Part shown: one piece after another, positions 1 to 6,351 of the stretch | Numbering within the stretch: the first letter of the stretch is position 1 | How the letters are laid out: each line of letters opens with the position of its first letter | NCBI GenBank assembly: GCA_002329625.1 | Contig: DCTP01000081.1 | Coordinates: 10,118 to 22,414 of the forward strand | Direction: 5' to 3' | Source of the DNA: Leptolinea sp. UBA1437 | Lineage (GTDB): Bacteria; Chloroflexota; Anaerolineae; Anaerolineales; Anaerolineaceae | Length of the DNA stretch: 12,297 nt | Made by a program: the position numbers and the translations under genes | The notes under the pieces: generated by a model | The model's input: only the letters and a program-made list of their open reading frames with translations | The model's database searches: none | What the model was told of the DNA's origin: nothing

Positions 1-1
1 A

Positions 2-832
2 ATCGCATTCGCAATTGGCTCCCATTACACCAACGCTCTGGTCTATCGCAATGAAGCCAAAAAGATGAATGATTATTTTTGGCAACTTGCTTGGCGAGCG
101 CCGCAATTGCAGGCGGGGACAATTTTGGTTTCCGAACAGATTCCACTTGATCGCTACAGTGACAGTGATTTGACACCGATTGTAAATTGGCAATATGCGC
201 CTGCTTTGAAAGGGAATACTTATCAATATAAATATTTTGATTTGGATTTGCGCAGCGAAACCTATTTTCAGGATCTCCGACCCGATCAGCCGATTGTGCA
301 TGATTATCGCAGTCATCATTTTGAATCGGACAGCAGCCACGTTCTGGCATTATTTTACAAAAAAGGTTCTTGTCTTTGGACGATTACCGAATCAGAAGCC
401 AAATATCCCGGATTACCGGAAAATATCGTTCGTCTTGCGGGAATTTCCGATATTAATTTAATTCAATCCAATTCAACCGTTCAAGCCATGCCGCCATCAC
501 CGATTGGTAAAGAACCGGATCACGGATATTGCTATTATTTTCAAGAAATGAACCGTGCTTTTCAGAACGATAACCCAGAAATAGCCTATCAAGCCGCTGA
601 TACCGCGTTAAAACTGGGGTTATCTTCGCAGGATCCTTTGGATTTTATTCCGGCAGTGAAAGCATTAATCTTAGGCGAAGATTGGTCCCGAGCCGCGGAG
701 TTAAGTAAAAAAGTCATCATGAACCCGGAGAATCTGCCTTTTTTCTGCGAGCAAATATCCGGGATTCCCGAAACAGTCAATCAGCCGGAATATACCGAAA
801 TGCTGAAAACAATAGGTTGTGTAACTCAATAA
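2..832 (+). CDS. C-terminal part of a probable membrane-anchored protein (5' end outside window)
   Basis: The frame is open from the first bases of the window (IAFAIGSHYTNALVYRNEAKK...), so the Met at 65 is internal and the true start lies upstream. The visible 276 residues look soluble. The first residues resemble the exit from a last membrane helix, followed by a WQLAWRAP segment that I recall from large multi-membrane proteins of Anaerolineae with glycosyltransferase-like membrane domains; this is memory, not a search. Residues after about 180 (NDNPEIAYQAADTALKLGL, later EDWSRAAELSKKVI) have the helical, alanine-rich pattern of TPR-like repeats. No catalytic motif is visible in this part. 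The stop lies 35 bases before the downstream threonine-synthase-like gene, consistent with co-transcription. Function is unknown; a glycosyltransferase or cell-envelope protein is only a guess, slightly helped by the glycosyltransferase two genes downstream. Confidence 0.75.
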   Translation: MAFAIGSHYTNALVYRNEAKKMNDYFWQLAWRAPQLQAGTILVSEQIPLDRYSDSDLTPIVNWQYAPALKGNTYQYKYFDLDLRSETYFQDLRPDQPIVHDYRSHHFESDSSHVLALFYKKGSCLWTITESEAKYPGLPENIVRLAGISDINLIQSNSTVQAMPPSPIGKEPDHGYCYYFQEMNRAFQNDNPEIAYQAADTALKLGLSSQDPLDFIPAVKALILGEDWSRAAELSKKVIMNPENLPFFCEQISGIPETVNQPEYTEMLKTIGCVTQ

Positions 833-867
833 AAAATCAAACCGACAAGGAAACAGGACGAAGAATT

Positions 868-2124
868 ATGAATAAATTTACAGGATATCGATGCAGTCTC
901 TGCGGAAAGGAATTTGATGCCCCTTATTCGGGCTATGTCTGTGATGCGGATCAGGGAAATTTGAACGTGATCCTTAATTACGATCAAATCAGAAACTCGA
1001 TCGATCCGAAACAAATCTTTCAATCCGCCGAACCTTCTTTGTGGCGTTACACACCGTTGTTGCCTGTCCAGGATCCCGGATTTTTCGGAACTCCGCTTCA
1101 TTCTGCCGGATGGACCCCTGTTTATTACGAGCCTCAATTAGCCGCAAAAATCGGTATCCGTAACCTTTGGATCAAAGATGAAGGACGAAATCCGACCGCA
1201 TCTTTTAAAGATCGAGCCAGTGCCATTCTGATCGCCCGAGCAAAAGAAATAAATGCCAAAACAATTGTCACCGCTTCCACGGGAAATGCGGGAGCGGCTT
1301 TGGCGGGAATGGCTGCAGCCAGCGGGTGGCATGCTATCATCTTTGCCCCAAAATCGGCACCTCCGGCAAAAATCGCACAGCTTCTGGTTTTTGGCGCCGA
1401 GGTGATTTTGGTAGACGGAAATTATGACAGTGCTTTTGACCTATCTATATCCGCCGCGGAACGATATGGCTGGTATTGTCGTAACACAGGCTACAATGCT
1501 TTTACCGCGGAAGGCAAAAAAACCGCCGCTTTCGAAATTTGGGAACAAATTATTTCCAAACAAAACGGAACATCCGCCCCATTAAACGTCTTCGTTTCTG
1601 TCGGAGACGGAAATATCATTTCAGGAATTCATAAAGGATTCATCGATCTCAAAGAGTTGGGGTGGCTTCCTCAAATGCCACGCATTTTCGGAGTCCAGTC
1701 CGAGAAATCATCCGCCGTTTATCAAGCATGGGCAAAAGGTAGCGAAGAGATTATCCCAGTTCATGCGACAACATTTGCCGATTCCATTTCCGTAGATCTG
1801 CCTCGCGACGGTGTAAGAGCAGTGCGCGCGGCAAGCAAAACAGGCGGAGCTTTCATTGCTGTTTCGGATGAAAGTATTTATCGCGGAATTTCAGAACTTG
1901 GTAAAATCGGTGTTTTCGCCGAACCGGCTGGAGCTACCGCTTATGTCGGAATGGAAAAAGCAGTTGAAGAAGGGTTAATCGGGGAAGACGACGACGTTGT
2001 TGTCATTAACACCGGCAGCGGATTAAAAGATATTCGCTCCGCCATGAAAGCAACTGGGGAAGCGGTGATTATCGAGCCCAGCCTTGCCGCTCTGGAAAAG
2101 TATCTGAAAGCGAAAGGGAATTAG
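868..2124 (+). CDS. thrC: Threonine synthase-family PLP-dependent enzyme
   Basis: Predicted to convert O-phospho-L-homoserine to threonine with PLP in the cytoplasm (fold-type II PLP enzyme). The 418-residue protein carries the PLP lysine at about K114 in NPTASFKDR, the substrate-loop motif STGNAGAA near 138-145, a glycine-rich phosphate-binding loop SVGDGN near 244-249, and NTGSGLKD close to the C-terminus. The N-terminus has half of the usual zinc ribbon: C9 and C12, then C25 in YVCDADQG, where the partner cysteine is missing. ATG at 868 is chosen because an AGGACGA ribosome site lies just upstream and the residues after it match the family start; an in-frame TTG at 817 overlaps the previous gene and lacks support. 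Spacing of 35 bases before and 25 after suggests an operon. Relatives such as cysteate synthase share this fold, so threonine synthase is likely but not certain. Confidence 0.82.
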   Translation: MNKFTGYRCSLCGKEFDAPYSGYVCDADQGNLNVILNYDQIRNSIDPKQIFQSAEPSLWRYTPLLPVQDPGFFGTPLHSAGWTPVYYEPQLAAKIGIRNLWIKDEGRNPTASFKDRASAILIARAKEINAKTIVTASTGNAGAALAGMAAASGWHAIIFAPKSAPPAKIAQLLVFGAEVILVDGNYDSAFDLSISAAERYGWYCRNTGYNAFTAEGKKTAAFEIWEQIISKQNGTSAPLNVFVSVGDGNIISGIHKGFIDLKELGWLPQMPRIFGVQSEKSSAVYQAWAKGSEEIIPVHATTFADSISVDLPRDGVRAVRAASKTGGAFIAVSDESIYRGISELGKIGVFAEPAGATAYVGMEKAVEEGLIGEDDDVVVINTGSGLKDIRSAMKATGEAVIIEPSLAALEKYLKAKGN

Positions 2125-2149
2125 CCCTTCCGAAAAAAAGGATTGCAAT

Positions 2150-3124
2150 ATGAAACCTACTTATTCTGTGATCGTCCCAGTTTACAACGAAAAGGAAAGC
2201 CTTCCGGTCTTATATGAACGGATGGTTTCCGTAATGGATCAAACCGGCGAACCTTGGGAATTGATACTGGTGGATGACGGATCCTTTGACGGATCATCCC
2301 AAATCATGCGAGAACTTTCTCAAAAAGACCCTCGTGTCCGAGTTATCTTTTTTGCCCGTAATTTTGGACATCAAATTGCGGTGACTGCCGGCATGGATCA
2401 TGCTTTGGGCGACGCTGCGATTGTAATCGATGCCGATCTTCAGGATCCACCTGAGGTAATCTTGGATTTAATCGAAAAATGGAAGGAAGGGTATGAAGTT
2501 GTTTATGCCGTAAGAACAGGAAGAGAAGGGGAATCGTGGTTTAAGAAAGAGACTGCTTCCATTTTTTATCGCTTAATTTATAAAATAACCGATGTGAAAA
2601 TTCCGTTGGATGCCGGCGATTTCCGTCTGTTAGATCGCAAAGTCTTGGACGTGATGAATTCCATGCGAGAGAAACATCGATTCCTGCGGGGAATGTCAGC
2701 ATGGGTAGGTTATAAGCAAATCGGCGTTCCGTATCAACGAGCTCCACGTTATGCGGGAAAGACCAAATATCCGTTGAAAAAAATGATCCTGCTGGCTTGG
2801 AACGCAATTACAGGTTTTTCTTACGTCCCGCTCCAAATTGCGATGGTTATCGGCTTCATCGTTGCATTCATCAGCATCTTACTGATCATCGTTGTTATTA
2901 TTCTGCGCATTAATGGCAATGAATTAGTCGGACAGGCAACGACATTAATCTCAACTTTATTCCTCGGCGGCGTTCAGTTGATTTGCTTAGGGATTATCGG
3001 CGAATATTTGGGACGGATCTATGATGAAGTAAAAAATCGACCCCTCTATATTGCTGCGGAAATTACTCCCTCCATCTATGACGAAGGCTCGGAAAAGCCA
3101 TCCGAACAGGAAAGAAAAGAATAA
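2150..3124 (+). CDS. Membrane-anchored family 2 glycosyltransferase (polyprenyl-phosphate sugar transferase type)
   Basis: Probably transfers a sugar from a nucleotide-sugar to a lipid carrier (polyprenyl or dolichyl phosphate type) at the inner face of the membrane. The 324-residue protein starts with the GT-A core: YSVIVPVYNEKESL (5-18), the nucleotide-binding LVDDGS (40-45) and the metal-site DADLQDPPE (94-102). Next come the acceptor-side segments HRFLRGMSAWVGY (176-188) and APRYAGKTKYPL. Two hydrophobic helices follow, about 228-252 and 264-286, then a charged tail. This layout matches the DPM1/GtrB/ArnC-like group. The start at 2150 has an AAGGATT ribosome site a few bases upstream. It sits 25 bases after the threonine-synthase-like gene, so it is probably in the same transcript. 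The sugar and the final glycoconjugate cannot be told from sequence alone. The neighbouring membrane-anchored protein may supply the next step, but that is inference. Confidence 0.88.
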   Translation: MKPTYSVIVPVYNEKESLPVLYERMVSVMDQTGEPWELILVDDGSFDGSSQIMRELSQKDPRVRVIFFARNFGHQIAVTAGMDHALGDAAIVIDADLQDPPEVILDLIEKWKEGYEVVYAVRTGREGESWFKKETASIFYRLIYKITDVKIPLDAGDFRLLDRKVLDVMNSMREKHRFLRGMSAWVGYKQIGVPYQRAPRYAGKTKYPLKKMILLAWNAITGFSYVPLQIAMVIGFIVAFISILLIIVVIILRINGNELVGQATTLISTLFLGGVQLICLGIIGEYLGRIYDEVKNRPLYIAAEITPSIYDEGSEKPSEQERKE

Positions 3125-3247
3125 TTTTACGGGAGGAATCATTTATTCGATACGGAATATTAGAATGTCAAAAAGATTACATAAGTTTTAGTTATCTAAA
3201 ACGAGACCTGCAAACAAAACAAACTATTAAGAAATAAGAGGAAAAAA
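3125..3247 (+). other. Intergenic region with a perfect 7-bp inverted repeat
   Basis: This 123-base AT-rich gap separates the glycosyltransferase from the PLP enzyme gene. It contains a GGGAGG at 3131-3136 not followed by any substantial reading frame, a nine-codon mini-frame ATG at 3165 with stop at 3189-3191, and GTTTTAG-TTAT-CTAAAAC at 3185-3202, a perfect inverted repeat. No T-run follows the repeat, so it is not a typical intrinsic terminator. I see no convincing -35/-10 pair, though a promoter for the downstream gene is expected here given the gap. An AAGAGG ribosome site lies at the 3' end of the gap. Confidence 0.5.
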
Positions 3248-4714
3248 ATGGCACGAATTGATTTAACAATCAAAAAAGATCGCTTGGAGCACGCTGTTGA
3301 ACGCGCTCGGCAAAGAAATATTATCATCCCTACATTTGAAGAACAGATTCATCCGGAATTAGTTCCGGAGAAAATCAAAAATGAGTTAAAGTCTATCGGT
3401 TTATGGGATATTCATCCGCGAAACCTTTATCGAATCACCTGGAAAAATGAACCGGTTGAAAAAGGCGGAACCTTCGGTGATGTCAATTATATAGAATTGC
3501 CTTCCAGTTTGACCGGTGTCGATGCCAGAATTGTAGCCTTGGTGGGGAAATGGTTCCCGACCGGTGCCCATAAAGTCGGTGCGGCGTTTGCCTGTCTGGT
3601 TCCCAGACTGGTAACCGGACAATTTGACCCGACGGAAGAGAAAGCAGTTTGGCCTTCCACCGGAAATTATTGCCGCGGCGGAGCTTATGATTCCGCCTTA
3701 CTCGCCTGTAAATCCGTCGCTATTCTTCCGGAAGGAATGAGCCGGGAACGCTTCGCCTGGCTGGAAAAAGTCGCTGATGAAATCATCGCCACCCCCGGAA
3801 CAGAATCAAACGTGAAAGAAATCTTTGATAAATGCTGGGAATTAAGAAAATCAGGCGAAAAATTGATGATTTTCAATCAATTCGATGAATTGGGTAATTA
3901 TCTTTGGCATTATCATGTGACCGGAAATGCCATGCGTGAAGTTTCAGAAAAATTAATGAAGAAAAACGATCGATTTGCCGGTATTTGTTCCAATACGGGT
4001 TCCGGCGGCACAATCGCCTGCGGAGATTACCTCAAGACACTCCACCCGAATATGAAGATTGTCGCCAGTGAAGCTTTGCAGTGCCCGACTTTATTAATGA
4101 ATGGTTTCGGCGCTCATCGGATTGAAGGAATCGGCGATAAGCATGTTCCTTGGATCCATAATGTCCGCAATACAGACTTCGTAACCTCGATCGATGATAA
4201 TGCTTGTGTTCATTTGCTGAGGCTTTTCAATGAACCGGAAGGAAAAAAGTACTTGGTTGAGAAAGGCGTTCCGAAAGAAATTGTCGAACAACTCAACCTA
4301 TTGGGAATCTCCAGCGTAGCCAATCTGCTGTCGGCGATTAAGTTTGCCAAATACAATGAACTGACCAGCGAAGATATGGTGATGACCGTATTCACCGATT
4401 CGGTTGATATGTATACGACCCGATTGACCGAATACAACGAAGAATTCGGACCATTTACCCGTGATGATGCCTCTTACGCATTTGGTCGCTATTTGATGGG
4501 TGAAAATACATCGAATATGCTGGAATTGTCCTATTATGATCGGAAACGGATTCACAATTTGAAATATTACACATGGATTGAACAACAGGGTAAGACGTCC
4601 GAAGAATTGAATGCGCAGTGGTATGACCGCAATTATTGGACGGAAATCGCCGCCCAAAAAGATGAAATCGACGCTTTGATTAAATCCTTCAATGAACAGG
4701 TCGGCTTACTGTAA
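3248..4714 (+). CDS. Uncharacterised cysteine synthase/CBS-like PLP-dependent enzyme with N- and C-terminal extensions
   Basis: Fold-type II PLP enzyme, 488 residues, cytoplasmic. Family landmarks are clear. The Schiff-base lysine is K109 in PTGAHKVGAAF. The carboxylate loop is PSTGN (136-140) and is followed by PEGMSRER (161-168), equivalent to the PETMS segment of O-acetylserine sulfhydrylase. NQFDELGNYLWHYHVTGNA (210-228) matches the NQF...NP..HY.TTGPE region. The phosphate-binding loop is NTGSGGT (249-255). HRIEGIGDKHVP (290-301) matches HKIQGIGAGFVP. GISS (353-356) holds the serine that contacts the pyridine nitrogen. Beyond this core there are about 85 extra N-terminal and about 95 extra C-terminal residues, plus a short insertion near 310-350. 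The substrate is unknown; a beta-replacement or beta-elimination on a serine or cysteine-like amino acid is inferred from the core. An AAGAGG ribosome site precedes the ATG. It is convergent with pdxST, which makes its cofactor. Confidence 0.85.
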   Translation: MARIDLTIKKDRLEHAVERARQRNIIIPTFEEQIHPELVPEKIKNELKSIGLWDIHPRNLYRITWKNEPVEKGGTFGDVNYIELPSSLTGVDARIVALVGKWFPTGAHKVGAAFACLVPRLVTGQFDPTEEKAVWPSTGNYCRGGAYDSALLACKSVAILPEGMSRERFAWLEKVADEIIATPGTESNVKEIFDKCWELRKSGEKLMIFNQFDELGNYLWHYHVTGNAMREVSEKLMKKNDRFAGICSNTGSGGTIACGDYLKTLHPNMKIVASEALQCPTLLMNGFGAHRIEGIGDKHVPWIHNVRNTDFVTSIDDNACVHLLRLFNEPEGKKYLVEKGVPKEIVEQLNLLGISSVANLLSAIKFAKYNELTSEDMVMTVFTDSVDMYTTRLTEYNEEFGPFTRDDASYAFGRYLMGENTSNMLELSYYDRKRIHNLKYYTWIEQQGKTSEELNAQWYDRNYWTEIAAQKDEIDALIKSFNEQVGLL

Positions 4715-4758
4715 ATCAGGGGGATAAGGCATTTATATTCCATAGTCGTGCATTCTTT

Positions 4759-4792
4759 AAAGAGTCCCACATCGATTGATGCGGGACTCTTT
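4759..4792. terminator. Probable bidirectional intrinsic terminator between convergent genes
   Basis: AAAGAGTCCC (4759-4768) pairs perfectly with GGGACTCTTT (4783-4792). After one A/C mismatch, four more pairs close on a GATT loop (4774-4777). The stem ends in TTT on the plus strand and in TTTA on the minus strand, so U-tracts are short on both sides. It lies 44 bases after the plus-strand PLP enzyme stop and 15 bases after the pdxT stop on the minus strand, so it can serve both. Confidence 0.8.
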
Positions 4793-4806
4793 CATCTCAA
4801 TAAAAG

Positions 4807-5370
4807 CTATGAAATCATATCCAGAAAGTACTGATGAACCGTCAGATCATCTGTTAATTCCGGATGAAAAGCCGTTACCAATTGGTTTCCTTGCTTGGCT
4901 GCCACGATGTGTCCATCGACTACGGAAAGAATTTGGACTTCTGAGCCCGCCTCTTCGATATAGGGCGCACGAATAAAAGTCATGGGAACCCGCTTTCCGG
5001 CAAATGTCGCTACCGAATTAAAACTCCCGATCTGCCTCCCATATGCATTCCGGCGAACAGTTATATCCATCGTCCCCGGACGGGGGATCGAATCTTCCGA
5101 AAGCCTTTGAGCCAGTAAAATCATTCCGGCACAGGTACCGAATACCGGTAATCCCTCCGAAATCATTTTGCGGATCGGGATCAGCATTCCCAAGTTATTC
5201 AGCAGCTTGCCCATCACAGTGCTTTCACCGCCGGGTAAAATTAAACCGTCTAAATCTTGAGAGATATCGGCCGGTTTGCGCAACTCTACGCAATCAACAG
5301 CCAAACGACGAAGAATTTGACAATGTTCAATAAAAGCTCCCTGTAAGGCAAGCACACCGATTTTGGTCAT
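4807..5370 (-). CDS. pdxT: Pyridoxal 5'-phosphate synthase glutaminase subunit PdxT
   Basis: Class I glutamine amidotransferase that hydrolyses glutamine and passes ammonia to PdxS in the deoxyxylulose-independent PLP pathway. The 187-residue length is typical. The opening IGVLALQGAFIEH, the oxyanion/substrate segment LILPGGEST (43-51), the nucleophile C80 in FGTCAGMI, RAPYIEE (134-140), and the catalytic pair H169 and E171 in AFHPEL are all present, so the triad is intact. Its ATG overlaps the pdxS stop by four bases (ATGA), pointing to translational coupling and equal expression of the two subunits, which form a 12:12 complex in known family members. Transcription would come from the promoter upstream of pdxS. 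Confidence 0.97.
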   Translation of the reverse strand: MTKIGVLALQGAFIEHCQILRRLAVDCVELRKPADISQDLDGLILPGGESTVMGKLLNNLGMLIPIRKMISEGLPVFGTCAGMILLAQRLSEDSIPRPGTMDITVRRNAYGRQIGSFNSVATFAGKRVPMTFIRAPYIEEAGSEVQILSVVDGHIVAAKQGNQLVTAFHPELTDDLTVHQYFLDMIS

Positions 5371-6245
5371 TTTCCGCGTTCCTCCATCAGAAGTGCGATT
5401 TCATTTTCGTTGATTCCCACCATCGCTTCGCCTAAATCTTCGGACAATTCCGCCAAAAGGATCGGGTCCTGATAATTGGTGACCGCTCTGACAATGGCAT
5501 TAGCCCGCTTGGCAGGATTTCCGGATTTGAAAATTCCGGAACCGACAAATACACCTTCCGCACCCAGCTGCATCATTAAAGCGGCATCCGCCGGGGTGGC
5601 GATCCCGCCGGCGGCAAAATTCACAACGGGTAGTCTGCCATTCTCATGAACATTTTTCAATAAATCGTATGGTACTTCCAAAACCTTGGCAGCCTCAAAC
5701 AGCTCATCTTCCGAAATCGATTGGATCCTGCGAATTTCCGCATTCATCTTCCGCATATGACGGACAGCCTGAATAATATCCCCCGTTCCCGGCTCACCTT
5801 TTGTCCGAATCATCGACGCCCCTTCATTGATTCGGCGTAAAGCTTCGCCTAAATCCCTTGCACCGCAGACAAAGGGAACTTTGAATTTTGTTTTATCAAT
5901 ATGATAAATGTCATCAGCCGGTGATAAAACTTCACTCTCATCGATATAGTCGATTTCGATTGCTTCAAGAATTTGAGCCTCGACGAAATGTCCGATACGG
6001 ACTTTTGCCATAACCGGAATAGAAACCGCTTCCTGGATACTTTTAATCATTTTCGGATCACTCATGCGGGAAACTCCTCCCGCAGCCCGAATATCCGCCG
6101 GAATTCTTTCCAATGCCATGACGGCACAGGCTCCTGCATCTTCCGCGATTCTCGCTTGCTCCGGTGAGGTAACATCCATAATCACCCCACCTTTCAACAT
6201 TTGCGCTAATTGTTTGTTTAGAGAATAACGATCATTTTCTACCAT
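5367..6245 (-). CDS. pdxS: Pyridoxal 5'-phosphate synthase synthase subunit PdxS
   Basis: Builds PLP from ribose 5-phosphate, glyceraldehyde 3-phosphate and ammonia delivered by PdxT; a (beta/alpha)8 barrel forming a dodecamer in the cytoplasm. The 292-residue protein keeps the key residues at positions matching the Bacillus enzyme: D24 in GGVIMDVTSPEQA, K81 in PVMAKVRIGH, and K149 in MIRTKGEPGTG. NFAAGGIATPADAA and FVGSGIFKS supply the phosphate-binding loops near the end of the barrel. An AGGAG ribosome site lies eight bases before the ATG. It is the first gene of a two-gene operon with pdxT and is divergent from a MocR-type regulator, the standard arrangement for PLP-responsive control of pdxST. 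Nothing in it looks damaged or unusual. Confidence 0.98.
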   Translation of the reverse strand: MVENDRYSLNKQLAQMLKGGVIMDVTSPEQARIAEDAGACAVMALERIPADIRAAGGVSRMSDPKMIKSIQEAVSIPVMAKVRIGHFVEAQILEAIEIDYIDESEVLSPADDIYHIDKTKFKVPFVCGARDLGEALRRINEGASMIRTKGEPGTGDIIQAVRHMRKMNAEIRRIQSISEDELFEAAKVLEVPYDLLKNVHENGRLPVVNFAAGGIATPADAALMMQLGAEGVFVGSGIFKSGNPAKRANAIVRAVTNYQDPILLAELSEDLGEAMVGINENEIALLMEERGK

Positions 6246-6278
6246 TGCAACACTCCTGTTTTTTTATAGTACCTACAC

Positions 6279-6307
6279 AATTTAACCGGAATCTGATATG
6301 ATTGCAA
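6279..6307 (-). promoter_or_regulatory. Candidate pdxST promoter
   Basis: On the minus strand TTGCAA (6307-6302) is followed after exactly 17 bases by TAAATT (6284-6279). This fits a housekeeping sigma promoter with a start point near 6272 and a leader of about 27 bases before the pdxS ATG. The -10 is weak, as would suit a promoter that needs an activator such as a MocR protein. This is a motif reading only. Confidence 0.45.
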
Positions 6308-6326
6308 TATCCATTTTGATATAATT
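6294..6326. promoter_or_regulatory. Candidate MocR/PdxR operator: near-perfect direct repeat
   Basis: TGATATGATT (6294-6303) and TGATATAATT (6317-6326) match in 9 of 10 positions and start 23 bases apart, about two helical turns. Known MocR regulators (for example GabR and PdxR) bind paired direct repeats on one DNA face. The first copy overlaps the -35/spacer of the candidate pdxS promoter and the second overlaps the -10 of the regulator's own promoter, a geometry suited to coupled control of both. An inverted GATAT copy (ATATC, 6307-6311) lies between them. AT-rich chance similarity cannot be excluded. Confidence 0.4.
6317..6325 (+). promoter_or_regulatory. Extended -10 promoter for the MocR-type regulator
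   Basis: TGATATAAT contains a perfect TG-n-TATAAT extended -10 element. No good -35 is present at the usual distance, as is common for extended -10 promoters. A start near 6332 would give a leader of about 20 bases before the ATG at 6352. Confidence 0.5.
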
Positions 6327-6351
6327 TATTAATACCAGTTTTGGAATAACC

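Noticed and set aside
817..867. Upstream TTG start for the threonine-synthase-like gene
   Set aside because: It overlaps the previous gene, adds 17 residues foreign to the family, and the ATG at 868 has its own ribosome site.
826..1137. 103-codon minus-strand frame over the start of the threonine-synthase-like gene
   Set aside because: Antisense shadow; the plus-strand frame has zinc-ribbon and PLP-enzyme motifs and a proper ribosome site.
3185..3202. Palindrome considered as a terminator of the glycosyltransferase transcript
   Set aside because: AT-rich stem of only seven pairs without a following T-run on either strand; better described as a possible operator or leader hairpin.
4298..4657. 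119-codon open frame on the minus strand inside the PLP enzyme gene
   Set aside because: It lies wholly antisense to a gene with clear family motifs, has no ribosome site and shows no recognisable protein features.
6332..6337. ATACCA, identical to the GabR half-site, just before the regulator's start
   Set aside because: Only one copy is present in the intergenic region; the known GabR operator needs a spaced pair.
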